Assembly: GCF_012034205.1 (NCBI RefSeq)
Contig: NZ_JAATEM010000018.1
Coordinates: 87,242-151,241, forward strand
DNA: 64,000 nucleotides
Source of the DNA: Streptomyces composti
GTDB taxonomy: Bacteria > Actinomycetota > Actinomycetes > Streptomycetales > Streptomycetaceae
Direction of reading: 5' to 3'
Shown here piece after piece: positions 51,625-60,707 of the stretch. Within the stretch, counting starts at the first letter, position 1; the number at the start of each line of letters is the position of its first letter. The notes below the pieces were generated by a model. It was not told the origin of the DNA. It saw nothing but the letters and a program-made list of their open reading frames with translations, and searched no databases. The position numbers and the translations under genes are program-made.

Positions 51625-53553
51625 GTGGCAGGACGGATCAACGACGAGGACGTGAAGGCGGTACGGGACGCGGTCCCGATCGACGCCGTCGTGTCCGAGT
51701 ACCTCCAGCTGCGCAACGCGGGCGGCGGCAACCTCAAGGGCCTCTGCCCGTTCCACGACGAGAAGTCGCCGTCCTTCCAGGTCAGCCCGAGCAAGGGACT
51801 CTTCCACTGCTTCGGCTGCCAGGAGGGCGGCGACACCATCACCTTCGTGATGAAGATCGACCACCTCTCCTTCTCGGAGGCGGTCGAGCGGCTCGCCGCC
51901 CAGGCCGGCATCACCCTGCGTTACGAGGAGGGCGGCTACAACCCCGCCCACCAGCGCGGCGAACGCATCCGCCTGGTCGAGGCCCACAAGATCGCCGCGG
52001 AGTGGTACGCGGAGCAGCTCGCCACCAGCCCCGAGGCGGAGACCGGCCGCGTCTTCCTCGCCGAGCGCGGCTTCGACCAGGCCGCCGCCGTGCACTTCGG
52101 CGTCGGCTACAGCCCCCAGGGCTGGGACCACCTCACCCGCTATCTGCGCGGCAAGGGCTTCAGCGACAAGGAGCTGATCCTCTCCGGCCTCTCCCAGGAG
52201 GGCCGCCGCGGCCCCATCGACCGCTTCCGCGGCCGGCTGATGTGGCCCATCCGCGACATCGGCGGCGACGTCGTCGGCTTCGGCGCCCGCAAGCTCTACG
52301 AGGCGGACAACGGCCCCAAGTACCTCAACACGCCCGAGACCGCGATCTTCAAGAAGTCCCAGGTGCTCTACGGCATCGACCTGGCGAAGAAGGACATCGC
52401 CAAGTCCTCCCGCGCGGTCGTCGTCGAGGGCTACACCGACGTCATGGCCTGCCACCTCGCCGGGGTGACCACCGCCATCGCCACCTGCGGCACCGCCTTC
52501 GGCGGCGAGCACATCAAGATCCTCCGCCGCCTGCTGATGGACAACGGCTCCGCCCGCGTCATCTTCACCTTCGACGGCGACGCGGCCGGGCAGAAGGCCG
52601 CCCTGCGCGCCTTCGAGGACGACCAGAAGTTCGCCGCCGAGACCTACATCGCCATCGCGCCGGACGGCATGGACCCGTGCGAGCTGCGGCTCGCCAAGGG
52701 CGACGAGGCCGTCGTCGACCTGGTCGAACCCCGCACCCCGCTGTTCGAGTTCGCACTGCGGCAGATCGTCTCCCGCTACGACCTCGACACCCCGGCGGGC
52801 CGCGCCGCCGCCCTGGACGAAGCCGCCCCCGTGGTCGCCCGCATCAAGAACAGCGGCGCCCAGCACGAGGTGGCCGTACAGCTCGCCGGCATGCTCGGCA
52901 TCCTGGACACCCAGTTCGTGGTCCGGCGGGTCGCCCAGCTCGCCCGCTGGTCCCGCGAACGCGGCGGCAAGGCCCCGGCCCCCGACCGGCGGCAGCGCCC
53001 CGGCGCCGCCCCCCAGCAGCACGCGGCCGCGGCCCCGCCCGCCCCGCGCGGCCCCGCCCTCAACCTCCGCAACCCCGTCCACGCCACCGAACGGGAGCTG
53101 CTCAAGCTGGCCCTGCAGCGCCCCGAGCTGGTCTCCCCGGCCTTCGACGCCTACGGCGTCGACGAGTTCACCGCCCCGCCCTACGCAGCCGTGCGGCAGG
53201 CCATCCTGGACGCGGGCGGCGCCGAGTACGGCATGCAGGACCCGCAGGCCTACCTGATCCGGGTCCGCGACGCCGCCCCCGACGACACCGTCCGCGCCAT
53301 GGTCACCGAACTGGCCGTGGAGGCGATCATGCTGCACCGGGGCGTCAAGGAGGTCGACGAGACCTACGCCGGCGCCCAGCTGGTCACCGTCCGCCGCCGG
53401 GCCGTGGAGCGCCGCATCCGCGACATCACCAGCCGCCTCACCCGTCTCGGCAGCCACGCCGACCCGGCCGAACTCGCCGCCGTGCAGAACGAGCTGTGGG
53501 TGCTCCAGCAGTACGACCAGGCGCTGCGCGAGCACGGGGCGGCGGCGCTGTAG
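51625..53553 (+). CDS. dnaG: DNA primase
   Basis: A 642-residue primase. The N-terminal zinc finger has CPFHDEKSPSF and FHCFGCQEGG (residues ~40-75). The Toprim catalytic site has VVEGYTDVMAC near 268 and FTFDGDAAGQKA near 317. A Pro/Ala-rich linker near 450-480 leads to the C-terminal helicase-interaction domain. It makes RNA primers at the replication fork. GTG start conserved in relatives. It is followed by the convergent AbiEii-like gene. Confidence 0.97.
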   Translation: MAGRINDEDVKAVRDAVPIDAVVSEYLQLRNAGGGNLKGLCPFHDEKSPSFQVSPSKGLFHCFGCQEGGDTITFVMKIDHLSFSEAVERLAAQAGITLRYEEGGYNPAHQRGERIRLVEAHKIAAEWYAEQLATSPEAETGRVFLAERGFDQAAAVHFGVGYSPQGWDHLTRYLRGKGFSDKELILSGLSQEGRRGPIDRFRGRLMWPIRDIGGDVVGFGARKLYEADNGPKYLNTPETAIFKKSQVLYGIDLAKKDIAKSSRAVVVEGYTDVMACHLAGVTTAIATCGTAFGGEHIKILRRLLMDNGSARVIFTFDGDAAGQKAALRAFEDDQKFAAETYIAIAPDGMDPCELRLAKGDEAVVDLVEPRTPLFEFALRQIVSRYDLDTPAGRAAALDEAAPVVARIKNSGAQHEVAVQLAGMLGILDTQFVVRRVAQLARWSRERGGKAPAPDRRQRPGAAPQQHAAAAPPAPRGPALNLRNPVHATERELLKLALQRPELVSPAFDAYGVDEFTAPPYAAVRQAILDAGGAEYGMQDPQAYLIRVRDAAPDDTVRAMVTELAVEAIMLHRGVKEVDETYAGAQLVTVRRRAVERRIRDITSRLTRLGSHADPAELAAVQNELWVLQQYDQALREHGAAAL

Positions 53554-53602
53554 GTCCGGCGGGGCGGCACGCGGGCGCCGCCCGGCGGGGCGGCGGGAAC
53601 CG

Positions 53603-54595
53603 TCAGCGCTCCGGGAACGCGGGCCGCACCGCCCGCACCAGCCGGTCGGCGAACTCCTGCCCCCGCTCGGCGAGTTCCGGGTACTCCGTGGCGAAGTGCT
53701 CCCACTCCACGTACTGGACGGCCTCCAGCAGGTCCACCAGCAGGATCCTCTCCCGGCGGGGGTGCGGCCACTCGCCCGACAGGCGGAACACCTCGTGCAG
53801 CAGCGGGTAGGGGAGCGGATGCCGCTCGGCCAGCAGCACCGCGTCGTACAGGTCCTTGCCCTGCGCGTGCAGGTCGTTGATCAGCCACATCAGCTTCCAG
53901 GCCAGCGACAGCTCCGGCGACGCGGCCTTGACCACCGTGCCGTCCGGCAGCCGCACCGGCCGGGGCTCCTCGGGCAGGTGCTCGTTGAAGACGAAGTCGA
54001 GCTGGACGTACCCGCCGGGCAGCTCCGGCGCCGTCCACGGCAGCACCAGACGGCGGCCGGGCACCCGGTCGTAGGTCCAGATGTCCTCGGTCACCGCCTC
54101 GGCCGCCGCGATGCCGAGCCCCTCTCCCCGCGAACCGGCCGCCGTCCGGGCGGCGGCCGCGGCGATCTCCTCCAGCATCCGCCCCGTCCGCGGGTCCCCG
54201 ATCCTCCAGGTGTGCGGCACCACGACGAAGTCCAGGTCCCCCGGCTCCCGCGCGGCCTCGCCGAACCACACCGACATCAGCACACTGCCCCGCAGCACCA
54301 GGGCGTCCGCCCAGCCCGACTCCGCGATCGCCGTCAGCACCAGATGCAGGGCGCGGCGCCGTGCCGCACGCCAGGCGGCTTCGCGCTCCGGGTCGGGGAA
54401 GGACGGATCGGTGGCCCGGAAGGCGTTCTGATAGTGCTTCAGGGACGGGTCGAACACGGGCCGCTGGACCACGTCGTCCCCCGGCACCCACTGGATCGCC
54501 CTGGGCAGATCCCACCGGGCACGGGTGGCCTCGTCCAGCGGCTCCCGGGGGATCTTCGAGCCCGTCCGTCCGATGTCCCGCCACGACTGCGTCAC
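53603..54595 (-). CDS. AbiEii/AbiGii-like nucleotidyltransferase
   Basis: A 330-residue protein. Residues ~75-200 carry the nucleotidyltransferase core: LVLRGSVLMSVWF, then EPGDLDFVVVP (the GS...DxD pattern), then VQLDFVF with the third acidic residue. The C-terminal half is helical (LSLAWKLMWLINDLHAQGKDLYD), as in AbiEii. The usual AbiEi-type antitoxin is absent. Instead the start overlaps by four bases the stop of an unrelated 206-residue gene. The GTG at 54595 follows that overlap; longer upstream frames are shadows. Possibly a fixed, domesticated relative of AbiE-type toxins. Confidence 0.85.
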   Translation of the reverse strand: MTQSWRDIGRTGSKIPREPLDEATRARWDLPRAIQWVPGDDVVQRPVFDPSLKHYQNAFRATDPSFPDPEREAAWRAARRRALHLVLTAIAESGWADALVLRGSVLMSVWFGEAAREPGDLDFVVVPHTWRIGDPRTGRMLEEIAAAAARTAAGSRGEGLGIAAAEAVTEDIWTYDRVPGRRLVLPWTAPELPGGYVQLDFVFNEHLPEEPRPVRLPDGTVVKAASPELSLAWKLMWLINDLHAQGKDLYDAVLLAERHPLPYPLLHEVFRLSGEWPHPRRERILLVDLLEAVQYVEWEHFATEYPELAERGQEFADRLVRAVRPAFPER

Positions 54596-55212
54596 CTCGT
54601 CACCCCCGCGGGCTCCTCGAGCCATCCGTCGTCCACCGACACATCGCTGTCGTACAGCACGAACTCGCGTTCCACGCTGAGCACGTCGAAGCCCTCGAGC
54701 CCGGCGAGCAGCTCGTGCAGCGCCCCCTCGGCGCCCGCCGGGTCCACCCCGTGGCAGCGCTGGGTCACGAACCGCTCGTGCCGTGCGCCCTCCCGCAGCC
54801 GGCGGGCGTTCCACGACAGATGGGCGCCGTGCGGCACCACTCGGGCCGCCAGGGCTTGAAGGTCCGTGTCCGCGTCGAGCAGCAGCTTCACATGGTGCTC
54901 GAAGTACCGCCCGTCCCCGCACGGGCCCTGCGGCACCTCCGGAGCCCACGGCGCCGACTCGGTCTTCACCCGCACCACCTCGAACCCGTCCGCCCGCAGC
55001 CGCGCCGCCACCCGGCCGGCCCGCTCCCGCTCCCCGGCCCAGGTGCGCGAGCCGGACAGGGTGAGCATGGGCTGCTCGCGCATCCGGCCCCGGGCCAGCA
55101 CGATGTGCGTCAGCTTGATCCCGGCCGCCCGCGCCCAGCGGCGGAGCCGTTCGGCCTCCGCGGGCGTCGGGCAGCGGACGGTCACATGGGTCTCGTAGAG
55201 CAGGCCGGACAT
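54592..55212 (-). CDS. internally duplicated protein, partner of AbiEii-like enzyme
   Basis: A 206-residue cytoplasmic protein of no recognised family. It seems to be two copies of one fold. Repeat one (residues ~5-88) runs from LYETHVTVRCP to LRADGFEVVRVKTESAPW. Repeat two (~102-196) runs from YFEHHVKLLLD to LAGLEGFDVLSVEREF. Both open with Tyr-x-His-Val-type strands and share GIKLT/GAHLS and MLTL/FVTQ segments. Its stop overlaps the start of the nucleotidyltransferase gene, so the two are probably translated together. Antitoxin, substrate adaptor and unrelated roles are all possible. Confidence 0.75.
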   Translation of the reverse strand: MSGLLYETHVTVRCPTPAEAERLRRWARAAGIKLTHIVLARGRMREQPMLTLSGSRTWAGERERAGRVAARLRADGFEVVRVKTESAPWAPEVPQGPCGDGRYFEHHVKLLLDADTDLQALAARVVPHGAHLSWNARRLREGARHERFVTQRCHGVDPAGAEGALHELLAGLEGFDVLSVEREFVLYDSDVSVDDGWLEEPAGVTR

Positions 55213-55513
55213 GCGGAAGATCGTCGCAGACCCGGGCCGTGCCGGGCATCCGGTTTCCGGCGGGGTGTAACCGGGCGGTCACGGACCGGACGCAAAAAGT
55301 CATCGCACGCCCCTCGTGATGACGATGTGTCGTACCCCACACTGGGGTGCGGTGCCTGAGTCCTCGGAGCGCGGCCGATCCGTCACCGACGAATCCCAAC
55401 CCCCCGCGGTTCCGCTCATCGCGTACGGGACGGACAGCGGCGAGGCCGCCGACTCCGCCCCCGAAGTACCGCTGCCGTCCCCCCTGGCAGCGATCATCCT
55501 GGAGGTCGCCCCC
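55213..55513. other. gene-free region between divergent genes
   Basis: No gene is assigned. It holds the promoters for the divergent duplicated protein and sigma factor genes. The sigma frame is open through 55316-55513, but the residues there have no region 1 features and the preferred start is downstream. Confidence 0.5.
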
Positions 55514-56683
55514 GTGCAGACCCAGACCCTCACCCAGACCGACACGACCACCGTCGGCACGCAGTCCGACCGGGACGTCCTCGTGGCGCTGCCACCGCGC
55601 GGCCGGCTGCTGCACCGCCCCGAGGCGGAGCCCGGCCAGGAGTCCGGCCCGCAGTCCGGCCCGGGCTCCGGCCAGGGCTCTCCCGCGGCGGCCGGACCGG
55701 CCGCCGATCCTCCCGCCGAGGCCCTGGAGCCCGCCGAACCGGTGACCGCGTCCCTGCGGCCGGAGACCACCGGCCCCTCCTCGGACCTGTTCCGCCAGTA
55801 CCTGCGGGAGATCGGCCGCATCCCGCTGCTCACCGCCGCCGAGGAGGTCGAACTCGCCCGCCGGGTCGAGGCCGGGCTGTTCGCCGAGGAGAAGCTGCGG
55901 CTCACCCCCGACCTGGACAGCCGGCTCGCCCTCGACCTGGACCGGCTCGTGGTGATGGGCCGGATGGCCAAACGCCGCCTGATCGAGGCCAATCTGCGGC
56001 TCGTCGTCTCCGTCGCCAAACGGTACGTGGGCCGCGGGCTGACCATGCTCGACCTGGTCCAGGAGGGCAATCTCGGACTGATCCGGGCGGTGGAGAAGTT
56101 CGACTACGCCCGCGGCTACAAGTTCTCCACCTACGCCACCTGGTGGATCCGCCAGGCCATGTCCCGTGCGCTCGCCGACCAGGCCCGCACGATAAGGGTC
56201 CCGGTGCATGTGGTGGAACTGATCAACCGGGTGGTCCGCGTCCAGCGCCGCATGCTGCAGGAACGGGGCTACGAACCCACGCCCGAGGAGGTCGCCGCCC
56301 ATCTGGACCTGCCGCCCGAGCGGGTCAGCGAGGTGCTGCGGCTCGCCCAGGAACCGGTGTCGCTGCACGCACCGGTGGGCGAGGAGGACGACGTGGCCCT
56401 CGGCGACCTGATCGAGGACGGCGACGCGACCAGCCCCGTGGAGTCGGCTGCCTTCCTGCTGCTCAGGGAACACCTGGAGGCGGTGCTGTCCACCCTGGGC
56501 GAGCGCGAACGCAAGGTCGTCCAGCTGCGCTACGGGCTGATCGACGGCCGCCCCCGGACCCTGGAGGAGATCGGCCGCATCTTCGGCGTGACCAGGGAGC
56601 GCATACGCCAGATCGAGTCCAAGACCCTCAACAAACTCCGCGACCACGCCTTCGCCGACCAGCTGCGGGGCTACCTGGACTGA
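55514..56683 (+). CDS. hrdA: group 2 principal-like sigma factor (HrdA type)
   Basis: A 389-residue sigma-70 factor without the long acidic region 1.1. Region 1.2 has DLFRQYLREIGRIPLLTA near residue 95. Region 2 has NLRLVVSVAKRYVGRGL, LDLVQEGNLGLIRAVEKFDY and KFSTYATWWIRQA. Region 4 has LGERERKVVQLRYGLIDG and GVTRERIRQIESKTL. The GTG at 55514 is chosen because GGAGG lies eight bases before it and the product begins QTQTLTQTDTT; an open frame reaches 55316. Identity as hrdA rests on synteny with dnaG and on length; hrdD/hrdC-like alternatives are not excluded. Confidence 0.85.
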   Translation: MQTQTLTQTDTTTVGTQSDRDVLVALPPRGRLLHRPEAEPGQESGPQSGPGSGQGSPAAAGPAADPPAEALEPAEPVTASLRPETTGPSSDLFRQYLREIGRIPLLTAAEEVELARRVEAGLFAEEKLRLTPDLDSRLALDLDRLVVMGRMAKRRLIEANLRLVVSVAKRYVGRGLTMLDLVQEGNLGLIRAVEKFDYARGYKFSTYATWWIRQAMSRALADQARTIRVPVHVVELINRVVRVQRRMLQERGYEPTPEEVAAHLDLPPERVSEVLRLAQEPVSLHAPVGEEDDVALGDLIEDGDATSPVESAAFLLLREHLEAVLSTLGERERKVVQLRYGLIDGRPRTLEEIGRIFGVTRERIRQIESKTLNKLRDHAFADQLRGYLD

Positions 56684-56897
56684 CGGCGCCCCCGGCACCG
56701 GTGCGCAGCGCTGCCCGGCACGGCCGCGCCCCGGGCACCGGCCCGGCGCCGGTCGGCACCGGCACGCGGAGCCGGCGCGACCGGCACCCGGACGAACGGA
56801 CACCGGCCGTGGCGGCGGCCCGGTGGCGCCGGTGGCGCGCCTTGCGTGCCACCGGCCGCCCGCACCGGGGCCGCCATCCGCCCCGCGACGGGCCGGC
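56684..56897. terminator. convergent spacer with stem-loop at 56829-56855
   Basis: An 8-bp stem (CCGGTGGC at 56829-56836, GCCACCGG at 56848-56855, 11-base loop) could terminate both the sigma factor gene and the ABC exporter gene. The rest is low-complexity DNA rich in CCGGCACC. Confidence 0.5.
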
Positions 56898-58823
56898 TCA
56901 GTCGACCTCCGCCACCGCCGAGGCGAACTGCGCCCGGTACAGGCGCGCATACGCGCCGCCCGCGGCCAGCAGCCCCTCGTGCGAGCCCTGTTCCACGATC
57001 GAGCCGTTCTCCATCACCAGGATCGTGTCCGCGTCGCGGATGGTGGAGAGACGGTGGGCGATCACGAACGAGGTGCGGCCGTGGGCGAGCTCGGCCATCG
57101 CCTTCTGGATCAGGACCTCGGTCCTGGTGTCCACCGAGCTGGTCGCCTCGTCCAGGACCAGGATCACCGGGTCGGACAGGAACGCCCGCGCGATGGTGAT
57201 GAGCTGCTTCTCACCCGCGCTGACCCCGCTGCCCTCGTCGTCGATGACCGTGTCGTAGCCGTCCGGAAGGGTCCGGATGAACCGGTCGGCGTGGGCGGCC
57301 CTGGCCGCCTCCTCGACCTCGGCGCGGGTGACCTCGCGGGCCGCGCCGTAGGCGATGTTCTCCGCGATGGTGCCGCCGAACAGCCAGGTGTCCTGCAGCA
57401 CCATGCCGATCCCGGAGCGGAGCTCGTCCCGGGACATCCGCGCGATGTCCACCCCGTCCAGGGTGATCCGCCCACCGGACACCTCGTAGAACCGCATCAG
57501 CAGATTGACCAGCGTCGTCTTGCCGGCGCCGGTCGGGCCGACGATGGCCACGGTGTGTCCGGGCTCCACCGTCAGCGACAGGTCCTCGATCAGCGGCTTC
57601 TCCGGGTCGTACCGGAACGACACATGCTCCAGCGCGACCCGCCCGCGCACCTCGTCGGGCCGGACGGCCGGCACCGGGTCGGCCTCCTGCTCCTCGGCGT
57701 CCAGCAGCTCGAAGATCCGCTCCGCCGAGGCCACCCCGGACTGCACCAGGTTCGCCATCGAGGCGACCTGCGTCAGCGGCATGGAGAACTGCCGGGAGTA
57801 CTGGATGAACGCCTGGACGTCGCCGATGGACAGCGACCCGGAGGCGACGCGCAGCCCGCCGACGACCGCCACCAGCACATAGTTGATGTTCGACACGAAG
57901 AACATCAGCGGCTGCATGATGCCGCTGTTGAACTGCGCCCGGAAACCGGCCTCGTACAGCGCCTCGTTCTCCTCGGCGAACCGCTCGGCCGACTCCTCCT
58001 GGCGCCCGAACACCTTCACCAGCGCATGGCCGGTGTACATCTCCTCGATGTGCGCGTTCAGCCGGCCGGTCGTCCGCCACTGCTGCACGAAGTGCGGCTG
58101 CGACCGCTTGCCGACCCGCGTGGCGACCACGAACGACAGCGGCACCGTCACCAGCGCCACCAGCGCCAGGATCCAGGAGACGTAGAACATCATCGCCAGC
58201 ACGCCGATGATGGTCAGCAGCGAGTTGATCAGCTGGCCCATCGACTGCTGCAGCGTCTGCCCGATGTTGTCGATGTCGTTGGTGGCCCGGCTCAGCACCT
58301 CGCCGCGCTGCCGCTTGTCGAAGTACGACAGCGGCAGCCGGGCCAGTTTGGTCTGCACGTCCTCGCGCATCCGGTACATGGTCCGGTTCACCGCACGGTT
58401 GACCAGCCGCGTCGCCACCGCCATCAGCAGACCGGCGCCGGCGAACACGGCGAGCGCGAGCAGCAGGACCTCGCCCACGGCGGTGAAGTCGATCCCCTGG
58501 CCGGGAGTGAAGTCGGCGCCCCGCAGCATGTCGGCGACATCGCCGTCGCCGCGCTCCCGCATCGAGTCGAGCACCTGCTCCTTGGTCGCGCCCTCCGGCA
58601 TCTCGCGGCCGACGATGCCCGCGAACACCAGGTCGGTCGCCCGGCCGAGGATCTTCGGGCCGGCCACGCTCAGCCCGACGCTTACCACCACACAGGCCAA
58701 CAGCCCGTACAGCGTGGCTCGTTCGGGCCGGAAGCGGCCGACCAGCCGCTTGGCCGAGCCCTTGAAGTCCATCGTCCGCTGGTCGGGACCGCCGGCCATC
58801 ATCCGCCCCATCGGCCCGGCCAT
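56898..58823 (-). CDS. ABC exporter half-transporter, canonical ATPase
   Basis: A 641-residue protein with an N-terminal six-helix ABC membrane domain (residues ~40-340, with a ~70-residue insertion between helices 1 and 2) and an ATPase domain. Walker A is GPTGAGKTTL, the signature-like motif is SAGEKQ, Walker B is VILVLDEATSS and the H-loop is IAHRLST. Its ATG overlaps the stop of the upstream half-transporter. The two should form a heterodimeric exporter in which this subunit holds the catalytically competent Walker B Glu and His. Substrate unknown. Confidence 0.94.
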   Translation of the reverse strand: MAGPMGRMMAGGPDQRTMDFKGSAKRLVGRFRPERATLYGLLACVVVSVGLSVAGPKILGRATDLVFAGIVGREMPEGATKEQVLDSMRERGDGDVADMLRGADFTPGQGIDFTAVGEVLLLALAVFAGAGLLMAVATRLVNRAVNRTMYRMREDVQTKLARLPLSYFDKRQRGEVLSRATNDIDNIGQTLQQSMGQLINSLLTIIGVLAMMFYVSWILALVALVTVPLSFVVATRVGKRSQPHFVQQWRTTGRLNAHIEEMYTGHALVKVFGRQEESAERFAEENEALYEAGFRAQFNSGIMQPLMFFVSNINYVLVAVVGGLRVASGSLSIGDVQAFIQYSRQFSMPLTQVASMANLVQSGVASAERIFELLDAEEQEADPVPAVRPDEVRGRVALEHVSFRYDPEKPLIEDLSLTVEPGHTVAIVGPTGAGKTTLVNLLMRFYEVSGGRITLDGVDIARMSRDELRSGIGMVLQDTWLFGGTIAENIAYGAAREVTRAEVEEAARAAHADRFIRTLPDGYDTVIDDEGSGVSAGEKQLITIARAFLSDPVILVLDEATSSVDTRTEVLIQKAMAELAHGRTSFVIAHRLSTIRDADTILVMENGSIVEQGSHEGLLAAGGAYARLYRAQFASAVAEVD

Positions 58824-60556
58824 CAGGCAGCCTCCGCTTCCGTCAGCTGGGAGAGCACGATCTCCCGGTAGGTCTCGTTGTCCGCCATCAGCTCGTGATG
58901 CCGTCCGGTGCCCACGACCCGGCCCTCGTCCAGCACCACGATCCGGTCCGCGTCCCGGATGGTCGCCACCCGCTGGGCCACGATCACCACGGTCGCCTCG
59001 GCCGTCTCCCGGGCGAGCGCCTCCCGCAGCGCGGCGTCGGTGGCGTAGTCGAGCGCGGAGAAGGAGTCGTCGAAGAGGTAGATCTCCGGGCGCTGCACCA
59101 GCGTGCGGGCGATCGCCAGCCGCTGGCGCTGGCCGCCGGAGACATTGGTCCCGCCCTGCGCGATCGGCGCGTCGAGACCGCCCTCGAGCCGTTCCACGAA
59201 GTCCCTGGCCTGCGCCACCTGAAGCGCGTGCCACAGCTCCTCGTCCGTCGCGTCCGGATTGCCGTAGCGGAGGTTCGTCGCCACGGTGCCCGCGAACAGA
59301 TACGGCTTCTGCGGCACCAGGCCCACCGTGCGGGCCAGCAGCCGCGGATCGAGGTCCCGCACCGGCACCCCGTCGACCAGCACCTCGCCCTCGGTGGCGT
59401 CGAACAGCCGCGGGACCAGCCCCAGCAGCGTCGACTTCCCGCTGCCGGTCGAACCGATGACGGCGGTCACCTCACCCGGCCGCGCCACCAGATCGACCGC
59501 CTTCAGCACCGGCTCCTCGGCACCCGGATAGCGGAATCCGGCGCCCCGCAGCTCCAGATGCCCGTGCCGGCGCAGCTCGGTGACCGGCGCGGACGGCGGG
59601 ACGACGCTGGAGGAGGTGTCCAGCACCTCCTGGATGCGCTCGGCGCACACCTCGGCGCGCGGCACCATCATGAACATGAAGGTGGCCATCATCACGGACA
59701 TCACGATCTGCATCAGATAGGCGAGGAACGCGGTCAGATCGCCGATCTGCATGCCGCCGCTGTCGATGCGGTGCGCGCCGAACCACACCACCGCGATGGA
59801 CGACAGGTTCACCACCGTCATGACCACCGGGAACATCAGCGCCAGCAGATTGCCGGTGCGCAGCGCCACATCGGTCAGCTCCGCGTTGGCCTTCCGGAAG
59901 CGCCGCTCCTCGTAGTCGTCGCGGACGAACGCGCGGATCACCCGGATGCCGGTGATCTGCTCCCGCAGCACCCGGTTCACCGTGTCCAGCCGCTCCTGCA
60001 TCCGGCGGAACAGCGGACGCAGCCGCCGCACGATCAGCGTGACGCAGATGCCCAGCACCGGCACCACCGCGACCAGCACCCCGGACAGCGGGACGTCCAG
60101 GCCGAGCGCCATCACGATGCCGCCCACGCACATGATCGGCGCCGACACCATCAGGGTGAACGACATCAGCACCAGCATCTGCACCTGCTGGACGTCGTTG
60201 GTGGTCCGGGTGATCAGCGAGGGCGCACCGAAGTGGCCGACCTCACGCGCGGAGAAGGACTGCACCCGGTCGAACACGGCGGCCCGCACGTCCCGGCCGA
60301 GCGCGGCGGCGGTGCGGGCGCCGTGGTAGACGGCACCGATGTTGCACACCACCTGCGCCAGCGAGATGCCGATCATCAGGGCGCCGTAGGTCAGGATGTA
60401 ACCCGTGTCACCGCGCACGACACCGTTGTCGATGATGTCCGCGTTGAGGGTGGGCAGATAGAGCGTGGCGCAGGTCTGCAGGAACTGCAGCAGCACCAGC
60501 AGGGCGATGGGTCTGGAGTAGGGACGGAGGTAGGTCCGCAGGAGTCGTATGAGCAC
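58823..60556 (-). CDS. ABC exporter half-transporter, degenerate ATPase site
   Basis: A 577-residue membrane/ATPase protein: helices at residues ~15-300 and an ATPase with Walker A (GSTGSGKSTL), signature (NVSGGQRQRL) and Walker B (IYLFDDSFSALD). The catalytic Glu after Walker B is Asp, and the H-loop reads VAQRVAT (Gln for His). These two changes mark the degenerate site of heterodimeric ABC exporters. The GTG at 60556 matches the usual start (LIRLLRTYLRPYS); a GTG 22 codons upstream is less likely. Overlaps its partner gene by one base at the stop/start. Confidence 0.93.
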   Translation of the reverse strand: MLIRLLRTYLRPYSRPIALLVLLQFLQTCATLYLPTLNADIIDNGVVRGDTGYILTYGALMIGISLAQVVCNIGAVYHGARTAAALGRDVRAAVFDRVQSFSAREVGHFGAPSLITRTTNDVQQVQMLVLMSFTLMVSAPIMCVGGIVMALGLDVPLSGVLVAVVPVLGICVTLIVRRLRPLFRRMQERLDTVNRVLREQITGIRVIRAFVRDDYEERRFRKANAELTDVALRTGNLLALMFPVVMTVVNLSSIAVVWFGAHRIDSGGMQIGDLTAFLAYLMQIVMSVMMATFMFMMVPRAEVCAERIQEVLDTSSSVVPPSAPVTELRRHGHLELRGAGFRYPGAEEPVLKAVDLVARPGEVTAVIGSTGSGKSTLLGLVPRLFDATEGEVLVDGVPVRDLDPRLLARTVGLVPQKPYLFAGTVATNLRYGNPDATDEELWHALQVAQARDFVERLEGGLDAPIAQGGTNVSGGQRQRLAIARTLVQRPEIYLFDDSFSALDYATDAALREALARETAEATVVIVAQRVATIRDADRIVVLDEGRVVGTGRHHELMADNETYREIVLSQLTEAEAA

Positions 60557-60707
60557 GCTGTTTTCTCTCGGCAGGGTCGACGCGGGGCCGTTCGGTTGCC
60601 CGTGGCCCCTATCGTCGGACACTCCAGCGGCGTTACCTCAACCCATTGACCCGATTCCTGTGTTCCGGGTCACACACATGCCCAGGCCCGCACGGCACCC
60701 CGTGTTC

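Noticed and set aside
47424..53810. 2128-codon plus-strand frame
   Set aside because: It runs across the chelatase, dgt, FAD reductase and dnaG genes in a different frame and is Arg/Pro/Gly-rich throughout, a composition artefact.
55316..55513. N-terminal extension of the sigma factor
   Set aside because: The frame is open, but the residues lack sigma features, while a GTG with GGAGG at ideal spacing occurs at 55514. Not excluded, only less likely.
54865..56950. Extension of the AbiEii-like frame across the sigma factor gene
   Set aside because: The portion upstream of 54595 is antisense to the sigma gene and out of frame with the duplicated protein. The overlap start at 54595 explains the real gene.
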